A stretch of 64,000 bases of DNA, from positions 1 to 64,000 of the forward strand of contig NZ_JAIVCC010000009.1 in the NCBI RefSeq assembly GCF_020866905.1, read 5' to 3'. Source of the DNA: Salinimicrobium sediminilitoris. GTDB taxonomy: Bacteria; Bacteroidota; Bacteroidia; Flavobacteriales; Flavobacteriaceae. The stretch's first letter is position 1; every line of letters starts with the position of its first letter. Position numbers and translations under genes: made by a program. The notes under the pieces are model-generated. The model was not told the origin of the DNA, did no database searches, and was given only the letters and a program-made list of their open reading frames with translations. Positions 52,335-60,069 of this stretch are shown piece after piece.

Positions 52335-55055
52335 TCAATGGACAAGTTCTTTATGGTTCAGGGGGCAATGATGCACCACAGCTGCCCCGTTTGATTTTCC
52401 TTTATACAATGTGTCCTTGGCGGTGTAATAACCCAAACGAAATTCATACCCATTGAAGTTGGTCGGTAGAGCAATTTCCTCAGCCTCCCACAATGGAACT
52501 ACAACGGCATCATGAAACCTGTAGCTTGAGCACTCCAAGTAATCCTGATAATCATCAATCAACTCCTGTTCATATCTGACCATCTTATTATAATAGCTTC
52601 CTTCCTGAACTTTGCTCGTATGAAGACTTAGTTTCTTAGCATCCTTTGGTGTATAAGTGCAGACATCCCTGTAGAATTCCAACGATGTGTTTCTTCGGGA
52701 AAGATGGTTGTTCAGAAATTTATTGTACTTATGCTTGGCCTGGTGTCTAGTACATCCTTCTGCTTGAGCAATCCTCTCATATAGGGTCTTGTAGTTAGAA
52801 CATCCCAAGAATCTATCTGTGAATTGGGCGTTTGCAGCTACGATGTCGCATTCCACATAAATTAAGGGAATAAAGGGCCTCAATTTTCTGGGCAGAGCGG
52901 TAAGAGGATTATACTCCCTGTTGTTGGTCTCCTTTACATTGTAGTTGTGCTGGTAGTACAAAAATCCAATAGCATTGATTAATTTTTTCTTGTTGATGGA
53001 CCTGCTATTAGGATTAGGTCTGGTAAATTTTTTCTTTGCTTCATCATCTTCAATTTTCTCAAATGCCTCATCAATTTCTTTGTAGATTTCCTTTACATCT
53101 TCACCGATGTCAAATAATTCATCTTCTGTGGGCACGTAATCTAAATCTTTAAGCGTCTGAATTATCGAGCCAGAAGTATCTCTTACCCTATGAGGTTTGT
53201 TTTCAATGTGTGGCTTGAAATGTCTGAAATCGGTCGGGACTTCTAATAGAGAAAGTTGCCGATTTACACTATCCATTTCATTCATGTTGTCGGTGGTGAT
53301 GTTTTCTTTTCTCTTAAGGTTTTTAAGTCTATGAATCTTGTAAAGTAGCAACCATTCCCTAACCAAATTTTCTCTGTCCGCTCCGTCAAAGTCCCCAGAT
53401 AAGTCACGAGCCACATATCTATAAAATGAAGGCCACTTTTTTTCTGCTCTCTCAAGTCTTGCCTTATCTAAGCTTTGGGTGCAGTACACATCTAAATTAG
53501 TATATAAGCGAAACAAACTTTCCATGTCATCATAAAATCGATGTGGTTTAACAGATATATCACCCAGGTCTTCTATCAAAGGTTTCAAATTCCATTCTTT
53601 CATTATAAATGTGGACAGATATTGTAAAGCAAGTTCGTAATTAAATGAGCCCACCTGTGCTATTCTAACACATTTTTTAATCGTCAAATAGTCATTCCAT
53701 AAAAGGTGAGAATCCACTTTTAAGAGATTCTCAATACGCTGCCCAAAAGTTAAACTTTCAAATTCCAGGGAGTCAACTTCCACATGAAGTTGCTGGTAAT
53801 CCTGCAATGTAAAGTGGTATTCCGCCAAAGTTTCGACCAGGACGCCTGGATTGTACAGTTGATATTTATTAACCGTTTCTAATACAGGTTGTGCAATATA
53901 ATTTCGGTTGACATACCCGTGCGGAGTAAAGTTCTTTCTATCTGCAGACCTATAGCTCTGAGGTTGGTTTTCATAGAAGACGAGGGAACTGGTGTATAAA
54001 TTAATACCCGCTTCAACATTGTCAATGGTGGGGACGACATAATCTTTAGAAGGGGGTATATTTATAAGTAAAGCATCATGTACTACCTCTCTGCATCTGC
54101 CGTAAGCCTGAACTATATTGTTGATATTTACAGTTGTGGCTTTGTGTCTACCTTCGTTGATAATGACAATGCAGCAATCGTGTTCAATATCAGTTCCAGC
54201 GTAGTTAGCAGAGGAAAGAAATACCACCTGATTCTCTTCGAAAACGGAATCATCCAATATATCATATTTAGCCTTTCCCATCGGCTGGAGTTTTATTCTC
54301 AAGCTTTCCCCAACCACATTACCAGTAAGCAATCCTTTATACTGTTTCATGTGAATCTTTGGGTTGTTCGTGAAGACGCAAACAAGAATCCCTTCCAGGA
54401 CTTTCTCGTTTATAAATTTGAAAGCATCGTTTAAATCCTGAGAATATTGCAGTATCCGTTTTGGTTGATACTCTCGTTTTATACCAATGAATTCTATGAC
54501 TATGTCTTCGGGAAGAGTTAAATGTCTAAAGATGGGTGTGGCAGTAGATAAGGTGAATTTTGCCCGCCACTCCTTATATATCAGCTCCATAAAAATTCCA
54601 AAGCTTTTCCTGTAATCGGCATCGGCACTATATGCATGTGCTTCGTCCACAAAAACAGGCTGTACCCGTAGCCATTCGTAAAGTTTTGGGTGACGATTTT
54701 TAACATTGACGACTTGGTCAGGCGTTGTGTTGACCTTTATAATCCCTGTTTGGTGATTTTCAATACAAATAATTACATCCCTCCATTTGTCCTCGCTTTT
54801 ACCATAGATAAAGAACATTTCTTGATTCTGGTAAAACCGATTAGCTTTGGATTTAATCATTCCAACATTGGGGCTTACTACCAACCAACTTTGATGAGTG
54901 TCATTTAAAACAGCAGTTGTTCCTCCCATGCCTGTAACATCCTTACGGACATACTTGTTCTTGTTTATATCCACTAACTCCCTTAAAGCCTCATCGCTAT
55001 CGCTGATGTACGACTGGTCCTTCTTGAGAAGGATTTCTTTTTCTTTTACGTTCAT
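52335..55055 (-). CDS. SF2 helicase-like / family A polymerase-like (TV-Pol-type) fusion protein
   Basis: A 906-aa protein of two parts. Residues ~35-330 look like a superfamily 2 helicase: a degenerate Walker A TGMGGTT (41-47, no Lys), FVDEAH (135-140), STATP (170-174, motif III) and QAYGRCR (316-322, motif VI-like). Residues ~685-870 carry, in order, the polymerase A landmarks: motif A ECDIVAANAQF (Asp737), motif B R-x3-K (Arg770-Lys774, then YNKFLNN) and motif C FHDAVVV (His848-Asp849). This order resembles the TV-Pol polymerases described from bacterial mobile elements and Sputnik-like viruses. The middle (~330-680) is unassigned. The promoter at 55078-55110 supports the start at 55055, so the protein looks complete. 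Likely replicates or primes a mobile element; inference only. Confidence 0.72.
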   Translation of the reverse strand: MNVKEKEILLKKDQSYISDSDEALRELVDINKNKYVRKDVTGMGGTTAVLNDTHQSWLVVSPNVGMIKSKANRFYQNQEMFFIYGKSEDKWRDVIICIENHQTGIIKVNTTPDQVVNVKNRHPKLYEWLRVQPVFVDEAHAYSADADYRKSFGIFMELIYKEWRAKFTLSTATPIFRHLTLPEDIVIEFIGIKREYQPKRILQYSQDLNDAFKFINEKVLEGILVCVFTNNPKIHMKQYKGLLTGNVVGESLRIKLQPMGKAKYDILDDSVFEENQVVFLSSANYAGTDIEHDCCIVIINEGRHKATTVNINNIVQAYGRCREVVHDALLINIPPSKDYVVPTIDNVEAGINLYTSSLVFYENQPQSYRSADRKNFTPHGYVNRNYIAQPVLETVNKYQLYNPGVLVETLAEYHFTLQDYQQLHVEVDSLEFESLTFGQRIENLLKVDSHLLWNDYLTIKKCVRIAQVGSFNYELALQYLSTFIMKEWNLKPLIEDLGDISVKPHRFYDDMESLFRLYTNLDVYCTQSLDKARLERAEKKWPSFYRYVARDLSGDFDGADRENLVREWLLLYKIHRLKNLKRKENITTDNMNEMDSVNRQLSLLEVPTDFRHFKPHIENKPHRVRDTSGSIIQTLKDLDYVPTEDELFDIGEDVKEIYKEIDEAFEKIEDDEAKKKFTRPNPNSRSINKKKLINAIGFLYYQHNYNVKETNNREYNPLTALPRKLRPFIPLIYVECDIVAANAQFTDRFLGCSNYKTLYERIAQAEGCTRHQAKHKYNKFLNNHLSRRNTSLEFYRDVCTYTPKDAKKLSLHTSKVQEGSYYNKMVRYEQELIDDYQDYLECSSYRFHDAVVVPLWEAEEIALPTNFNGYEFRLGYYTAKDTLYKGKSNGAAVVHHCPLNHKELVH

Positions 55056-55077
55056 ATTCTATAAAAAATTTGAGCGT

Positions 55078-55110
55078 CAAAGATAAGAGAGGCAAAGAGG
55101 GGTGTCAAAA
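55078..55110 (-). promoter_or_regulatory. Promoter of the helicase-polymerase gene
   Basis: On the minus strand a TTTTG (-33, 55106-55110), a 20-base spacer and TATCTTTG (55078-55085) match the Bacteroidota consensus; the ATG at 55055 is 22 bases further on. Confidence 0.7.
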
Positions 55111-55226
55111 TTATTATTATGTAAAAGGCATAATTATTGATAATGTAATAAAATTATTCCCACTTAATTAAATTAAATATAATTTTTTAGAAATATTTGA
55201 CAGGTGACAAGAGCTCCTGAATTCTT

Positions 55227-55260
55227 GAAAGTTTTATTTTTCCTAAAATTAGAAACTTTC
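55227..55260. promoter_or_regulatory. Inverted repeat, possible operator
   Basis: GAAAGTTT (55227-55234) and AAACTTTC (55253-55260) are perfect inverted copies 18 bases apart, lying just upstream of the HsdS-like promoter and between two divergent genes. The centre-to-centre distance (26 bp) suits a dimeric regulator or a hairpin; no regulator gene is adjacent. Confidence 0.4.
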
Positions 55261-55270
55261 TACAAAAAAT

Positions 55271-55302
55271 TTTGTTGGTATTAATTTATTTGGATAGCTT
55301 TG
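55271..55302 (+). promoter_or_regulatory. Promoter of the single-domain HsdS gene
   Basis: TTTG (55271-55274) or TTG (55275-55277), spacers of 20 or 17 bases, then TAGCTTTG (55295-55302), 28 bases before the ATG at 55331. A good match to the Bacteroidota consensus. Confidence 0.7.
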
Positions 55303-55330
55303 AATTCGAAACGATATACAAAAGTAATTT

Positions 55331-55906
55331 ATGAAAGTTTTAAAAATTGGGGAGATTGTAGATGTACAGTTCGGGCCTCATCTTAAAGCTTCCTCTAAGG
55401 GCGCTATCAAATATCTCTTGGCGGGGCATTTCGATGAAAACTTTCAACCAACCAATTTTAGTGAGAGTCTCGTGAATTCCAGTGATAGGACAAAACGCTT
55501 TGAGCTCAAACCCAATGATGTAATTCTGGCTGGTAAAGGCCACAGGATATTTGCCTGGGCTTATAATGAGAAATATGGGCCAATGGTCCCGTCATCCTTA
55601 TTCTACCTTTTGAGAGTCACTAAGGAAGTTATTATAGGGGAATATCTCGCAGCGGTATTAAACTCCGAAAAACTCCAACATAGCCTGGAACTTATCGGGG
55701 CTGGGGTTACAATAAATTCAATACCCAAAAAGGAACTAAAGGAGATTGAATTACATATCCCGTCAATTAAAGAGCAGAAGAAATTCCTGGAGATATACGC
55801 ACTGCTTGAAAAGAATATAGAACTCACCCATCAGTTATTACAGGAAAAACGAAACCTTAAACGTGGGGTAGTAAATGAATTATTAACCAACAAAAATGAA
55901 AGCTGA
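55331..55906 (+). CDS. Single-domain (half-size) HsdS-like specificity protein
   Basis: A 191-aa protein with one target-recognition domain (~1-140: KIGEIVDVQFGPHLK, ILAGKGHR, YLAAVLNSEKLQ, INSIPKKELKEIELHIPS) and one conserved helical spacer (~145-191: EQKKFLEIYALLEKNIELTHQLLQEKRNLKRGVVNELLTNK). Full HsdS has two of each. Half-size S proteins can act as homodimers; this could equally be a remnant or an alternative specificity unit for the hsdM/hsdR operon 0.5 kb away. It has its own promoter and no DNA-level repeat shared with the full hsdS that I can see. Confidence 0.8.
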   Translation: MKVLKIGEIVDVQFGPHLKASSKGAIKYLLAGHFDENFQPTNFSESLVNSSDRTKRFELKPNDVILAGKGHRIFAWAYNEKYGPMVPSSLFYLLRVTKEVIIGEYLAAVLNSEKLQHSLELIGAGVTINSIPKKELKEIELHIPSIKEQKKFLEIYALLEKNIELTHQLLQEKRNLKRGVVNELLTNKNES

Positions 55907-55917
55907 CATATAAAAAA

Positions 55918-56049
55918 GCCTCAGGAATTAGTCAATCCAGAGGCTTCATTGGTATCGGAGTCATCAGCGGTTTGTCACCGAACTGATACCCACTGTTTCG
56001 CAACAACAAAAATATGCCATCCATGGTTACCAACCAAATTTTGGTAACC
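55918..56049. repeat. Three hairpins behind the half-size hsdS
   Basis: Successive dyads: GCCTC (55918-55922) with GAGGC (55940-55944), a likely terminator; GGTATC (55951-55956) with GATACC (55985-55990), enclosing CGGT/ACCG; and GGTTACCAA (56025-56033) with TTGGTAACC (56041-56049). Such clustering could be terminators plus an operator for the DUF2188 gene, or the scar of a recombination event. Confidence 0.45.
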
Positions 56050-56110
56050 AGACTCGGTAAACACACCCTACCCCGTAAAAAGATTGGGTTCGATTTTTAA
56101 TTATTTATTT

Positions 56111-56335
56111 ATGGCTAAGACCAGACATGTAGTTCCAAACAAAAATGGTGGTTGGGACTCAAAAAAAGGAGGGGCTGAAAAGGCTTCTAAACATTTTGAT
56201 ATAAAAAAAGATGCTGAAAAATATAGTAGAGAACTTTCCAGAAAGGAAAAGGGTGAACTATTCATTCACGGTAGAGACGGTAAGATTCAGCGTAAAGATT
56301 CCCACGGAGGCGATAAACACCCGCCAAAAGGGTAA
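56111..56335 (+). CDS. DUF2188-family small protein
   Basis: A 74-aa basic protein with the DUF2188 pattern: KTRHVVPNKNGGWDSKKGGAEKASKHF, a K-DA-E-x3-A/S-R-E-L helix and ELFIHGRDGKIQRKDSHG at the end. The family is small, predicted alpha/beta, of unknown function and often next to restriction or defence genes. ATG 56111 is chosen; nine further codons upstream are in frame but atypical. It stands 60 bp ahead of hsdM with a hairpin between. Confidence 0.85.
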   Translation: MAKTRHVVPNKNGGWDSKKGGAEKASKHFDIKKDAEKYSRELSRKEKGELFIHGRDGKIQRKDSHGGDKHPPKG

Positions 56336-56355
56336 CAATTAATTTAGCTAACCTT

Positions 56356-56378
56356 GAGGGGGTGTTATTCATCCCCTC
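56356..56378. promoter_or_regulatory. Hairpin directly ahead of hsdM
   Basis: GAGGGGGTG pairs with CATCCCCTC around TTATT (8 of 9 pairs), 17 bases before the hsdM ATG. There is no T tract, so it is not an obvious terminator; it could affect translation or be a weak stop for DUF2188. Confidence 0.45.
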
Positions 56379-56395
56379 ATTAATAATATGAAAAA

Positions 56396-57883
56396 ATGAG
56401 TGAAAAATTGACACAAGAAACTATTAATAAAAAAGTCTGGAACGCCTGTGATACGTTCCGTGGAACTATAGATGCGGGCCAGTATAAAGATTACATCTTG
56501 ACGATGCTCTTTATCAAGTACATCACTGATGTTCACAAAGAGAAGAAAGAAGAGTATTTAAAAAAATATAATGGTGATAGTGTTCGGGTAGAACGTGCTT
56601 TAAAACACGAGCGTTTCAAGGTTCCCGAAAACAGTTCTTTTGATTACTTGTTCGAGCACCGTAATGAATCTAACCTTGGGGAGCTCATCAATATCGGCCT
56701 GGAGGATTTAGAGGAGGCTAACCGCTCTAAATTAGAAAAGGTGTTCCGCAATATAGATTATAACTCTGAAGCCAACCTGGGGCAAACTAAGGACCGTAAC
56801 AGGCGTCTAAAACACCTATTGAATGATTTCTCTGAACTAGACCTTAGACCGTCTAATTTGGTGGGTAACGATGTGATTGGTGATGCTTACGAATACCTTA
56901 TTTCCAACTTCGCTTCAGACGCTGGGAAGAAGGCGGGGGAATTTTACACTGCCTCTCAGGTTTCAAAATTATTGGCAAAATTGGTAGAACCCAAAGAAGG
57001 TAACCGTGTGGCAGATTGGACTTGTGGTTCAAGCTCTTTACTTCTGAAAGTTGCTAATGAAATAGGTACTAAAAATGTTTCCCTTTATGGACAGGAAGTG
57101 AATGGAAGCACCTGGGCTCTTGCCAGGATGAATATGTTTCTACACGAGATGGATAATGCGACTATTGAATGGGGAGACTCAATAAATAACCCAAAGCTGC
57201 GTGAGGGAGATAACCTGATGAAGTTCGATACAATCGTCATGAATCCGCCATTTTCATTGGATAAATGGGGAGCCGAAGATGCATCGGCTGACAGGTATAA
57301 CCGTTTTCATAGGGGTATACCACCTAAAAGTAAAGGTGACTATGCTTTTATCACCACCATGATTGAAACGTTAAACGAACATGGGCGTGGTGGAATTATT
57401 CTTCCTCATGGGGTGTTGTTTAGGGGTAGCTCGGAAGGTAAGATTCGCCAAAAATTAATTGAAGAAAACCTGCTAAAAGCGGTGATTGGTTTACCCGCTA
57501 ACCTATTCTTTGGTACTGGTATCCCCGCCACTATATTAATCTTCGACAAGAACAAAGGTAAAAATACCGATGTCTTATTTATAGATGCCAGCAACGAATT
57601 TGAGAATGGTAAGAACCAGAATAAGCTACGGGACCAGGATATTGAAAAGATTTACAATACCTACCACAACTGGGAAACTATAAATAAATATAGCTATATA
57701 GCCAGTTTTGATGAAATCCAAGAAAATGATTTCAACCTAAACATCCCCCGATACGTGGATACTTTCGAAGAAGAAGAACCTGTGGATATTAAAAAAACCC
57801 AACAGGAAATTTTCCGTTTGAAGAAAGAACTTGCTGAAGTTGAGAGTCAGATGTCTAACTATTTGACTGAATTGGGATATTAA
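56396..57883 (+). CDS. hsdM: Type I restriction-modification methyltransferase subunit
   Basis: N6-adenine DNA methyltransferase (M) subunit. The N-terminal helical HsdM domain (INKKVWNACDTFRGTIDAGQYKDYILTMLFIKY is one block, residues ~11-43) is followed by GEFYTASQVSKLLAKL, the SAM motif DWTCGSSSLLL (about 204-214) and the catalytic NPPF (about 282-285). Motif I has W and S where D-P-x-C-G-S-G is common, though such changes occur in other HsdM proteins. The C-terminal coiled coil (~465-495) contacts HsdS. hsdS follows after 1 bp. Confidence 0.95.
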   Translation: MSEKLTQETINKKVWNACDTFRGTIDAGQYKDYILTMLFIKYITDVHKEKKEEYLKKYNGDSVRVERALKHERFKVPENSSFDYLFEHRNESNLGELINIGLEDLEEANRSKLEKVFRNIDYNSEANLGQTKDRNRRLKHLLNDFSELDLRPSNLVGNDVIGDAYEYLISNFASDAGKKAGEFYTASQVSKLLAKLVEPKEGNRVADWTCGSSSLLLKVANEIGTKNVSLYGQEVNGSTWALARMNMFLHEMDNATIEWGDSINNPKLREGDNLMKFDTIVMNPPFSLDKWGAEDASADRYNRFHRGIPPKSKGDYAFITTMIETLNEHGRGGIILPHGVLFRGSSEGKIRQKLIEENLLKAVIGLPANLFFGTGIPATILIFDKNKGKNTDVLFIDASNEFENGKNQNKLRDQDIEKIYNTYHNWETINKYSYIASFDEIQENDFNLNIPRYVDTFEEEEPVDIKKTQQEIFRLKKELAEVESQMSNYLTELGY

Positions 57884-57884
57884 T

Positions 57885-59126
57885 ATGGAAATTACAAAGA
57901 ATGAATTAAATAAAATTGGACCTATTCCACAAGGCTGGGATGTTATCAAATTGGGAAAAATTGGAGAATTCAAAAATGGAATTAATAAGGATAAAGACCA
58001 ATTTGGTTTTGGCTTCCCGTTTGTAAATCTTAATGATGTGTTCAATTTTACCACGGACAGTAAAAATTTATCGTTGGTAAATTCCACAACTAATGAACAA
58101 AAAGAATATTCACTTAAAGAGGGAGATGTTTTATTTATAAGGTCTTCTGTGAAACCATCTGGTGTAGGTTTAACCTGTGTAATAGAAAAAGATTTAGAGA
58201 ATACGGTTTACAGTGGATTTATAATTCGGTATAGAAGCAATGGGGAGTTAGAAAAAGAGTTTAAAAAACATTGCTTCAATGAATTTGGGTTCAGAAAATG
58301 GTTAATTGCAAAAAGTACTATTAGCGCAAATACCAATATCAATCAAACTGCTTTAAAGTCACTAATTTTAAAATTACCTCCAAAACCAGAACAACAAAAA
58401 ATCGGTGCAATCCTCTCCACCTGGGACCAGGCTATAGAAAAGACCCAGCAACTCATAGAGCAACTGAAACTTCGTAAAAAGGGCTTAATGCAGGAGTTGC
58501 TTGCGGGTAAAAAGAGACTGCCTGGGTTTGATGGGGAGTGGAAGGAATACAACCTGGGTGATATAACCAAAAGAATTACCACTAAAAATGAAGAACTTGA
58601 TGATACTGTTGTTACTATTTCCGCTCAGCGTGGTTTTGTACGACAAGAAGAGTTTTTCAAGAAACGTGTTGCCAGTTCAACCCTCTCAGGATATTATTTA
58701 ATCGAAAAAGGGGATTTTGCCTATAACAAGAGTTATTCAAACGGTTATCCTATGGGGGCATTTAAGCGGTTAGATGATTTCGATAAGGCTGTCGTTACGA
58801 CCCTCTACATTTGTTTTTCTATAAAAGAGAATGCTGACTCCGATTTCTTACTTAAGTATTTTGAAGGTGGTTTACTGGTACGAAATATTAGACGTATTGC
58901 TCAGGAAGGTGGTAGGGCACACGGCTTATTAAATATTGGTATATCGGATTTTTTCAACCTTCGACTTACCTTACCCCCAAAGGATGAGCAGATTGCAATA
59001 GCCCGTGTTCTAAATTCGATTGATGAGGAAATAAAACTTCACCAAAAGAAACTAAGGCAGCTGAAAAACCAGAAAAAAGGGTTAATGCAAGAACTATTAA
59101 CTGGAAAAAAACGTGTGAAAATTTAA
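57885..59126 (+). CDS. hsdS: Type I restriction-modification specificity subunit
   Basis: Full-length 413-aa S subunit: first target-recognition domain (~5-160), first conserved helix (PEQQKIGAILSTWDQAIEKTQ, ~165-210), second recognition domain (~215-365) and second conserved helix (DEQIAIARVLNSIDEEIKLHQ, ~367-413). Both helices end in a KKGLMQELL-(A/T)-GKK motif, a duplicated unit also visible at DNA level (58475-58516 and 59072-59113). It fixes which bipartite site HsdM methylates and HsdR cleaves; the site cannot be predicted here. Confidence 0.95.
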   Translation: MEITKNELNKIGPIPQGWDVIKLGKIGEFKNGINKDKDQFGFGFPFVNLNDVFNFTTDSKNLSLVNSTTNEQKEYSLKEGDVLFIRSSVKPSGVGLTCVIEKDLENTVYSGFIIRYRSNGELEKEFKKHCFNEFGFRKWLIAKSTISANTNINQTALKSLILKLPPKPEQQKIGAILSTWDQAIEKTQQLIEQLKLRKKGLMQELLAGKKRLPGFDGEWKEYNLGDITKRITTKNEELDDTVVTISAQRGFVRQEEFFKKRVASSTLSGYYLIEKGDFAYNKSYSNGYPMGAFKRLDDFDKAVVTTLYICFSIKENADSDFLLKYFEGGLLVRNIRRIAQEGGRAHGLLNIGISDFFNLRLTLPPKDEQIAIARVLNSIDEEIKLHQKKLRQLKNQKKGLMQELLTGKKRVKI

Positions 59127-59129
59127 GAT

Positions 59130-59408
59130 ATGACTGAACAATTTAAAATTATAGAGGGTTTAACTCCAGCTCAAAAAACTGAACTGGATAAGGATATTCA
59201 GGAACTTTACATTCGGCTTCAGCAAGAACCAGATTATCAAAAGGGTCGGGTTAAGGATATAAACGTAAATGCGAATCTGTTGGATGAAGTATTTTTAAAC
59301 GTGACCATTGAGTTTGGTGAAAAAACAGGAGATAAAGTGAAAGGGAAGATTACTCAAGTTTATGGGTATAAAGATAAATCTGAATACGTTAAAGCTATAA
59401 ACTTTTAG
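59130..59408 (+). CDS. Unknown 92-aa protein inside the hsd operon
   Basis: Small soluble protein: helical N-terminus (EGLTPAQKTELDKDIQELYIRLQQ) then a beta-rich half (LLDEVFLNVTIEFGEKTGDKVKGKI). It starts 3 bp after hsdS and ends 4 bp before the next gene, so it is clearly part of the operon. No family recognised; not a DNA-binding motif that I can see. Confidence 0.7.
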   Translation: MTEQFKIIEGLTPAQKTELDKDIQELYIRLQQEPDYQKGRVKDINVNANLLDEVFLNVTIEFGEKTGDKVKGKITQVYGYKDKSEYVKAINF

Positions 59409-59412
59409 AGCA

Positions 59413-60069
59413 TTGGAAATTCAGTTACCCGTACAAGATACGTTGAACCAGGTTGTGTCAGATACTTTAATCAAGGTGTCTGACACTATAAACCTGAAGC
59501 TACTAAATACCTTAGAATTATTTCAGGGTGATGACCAGTTAATTGTGAAAACAATTTCAGAACCAACAACGGGTATAGAGTATTGGGGTCTATTGATAGC
59601 TATTGGTGTTGGTATTTTAACCGCTATATATAATATTATTGCTTCGAAAAAACTTCTCAGCAACGATAAGCAACTACAATCACAAATTAATGAATTGGTT
59701 AAGTTAAATCAATTGTTTGAAAGAAGGTTAAGGATGAGCGTGAAACCTCATTTGTTTATTAATAGTATTAGAACAATGGGTGTGGATAGAACACTTGGCA
59801 TTGAACTAAATAATCGAGGGGAAATTGCTTTCTACTCTGGATGTGAAATTTTAAAGGAAAATGCCGAAGTTACTTTTCAAGGATGGAAAAAGGATATTGA
59901 AATTGAAAAAGGTGGCCGAATCCTACTTTCTGGTAAAGCCACAAAAAACCCTTCACATATTCAATTTCAAATGAAAATAAAATATTACGACCAAGAGAAT
60001 TACCAATACGAAAGTATAATAAACTGGGACCGAGGTTCTGCTTTAATTATAGAAACAAAAGAATTATGA
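59413..60069 (+). CDS. Unknown membrane-anchored protein inside the hsd operon
   Basis: A 218-aa protein: polar N-terminus (~1-48), one membrane helix (GLLIAIGVGILTAIYNIIA, ~55-75), a short coiled coil (LSNDKQLQSQINELVKLNQL, ~80-100) and a beta-rich C-terminal domain (~105-218) that resembles no family I know. Start is TTG 59413, 4 bp behind the previous stop; its stop overlaps hsdR (ATGA), so it is co-translated with the restriction subunit. A membrane protein between hsdS and hsdR is unusual. Confidence 0.7.
   Translation: MEIQLPVQDTLNQVVSDTLIKVSDTINLKLLNTLELFQGDDQLIVKTISEPTTGIEYWGLLIAIGVGILTAIYNIIASKKLLSNDKQLQSQINELVKLNQLFERRLRMSVKPHLFINSIRTMGVDRTLGIELNNRGEIAFYSGCEILKENAEVTFQGWKKDIEIEKGGRILLSGKATKNPSHIQFQMKIKYYDQENYQYESIINWDRGSALIIETKEL

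Noticed and set aside
57885-59126. Phase-variable inversion of hsdS with the half-size copy
   Set aside because: No long inverted DNA repeats shared between 55331-55906 and 57885-59126 could be seen; both are on the same strand.
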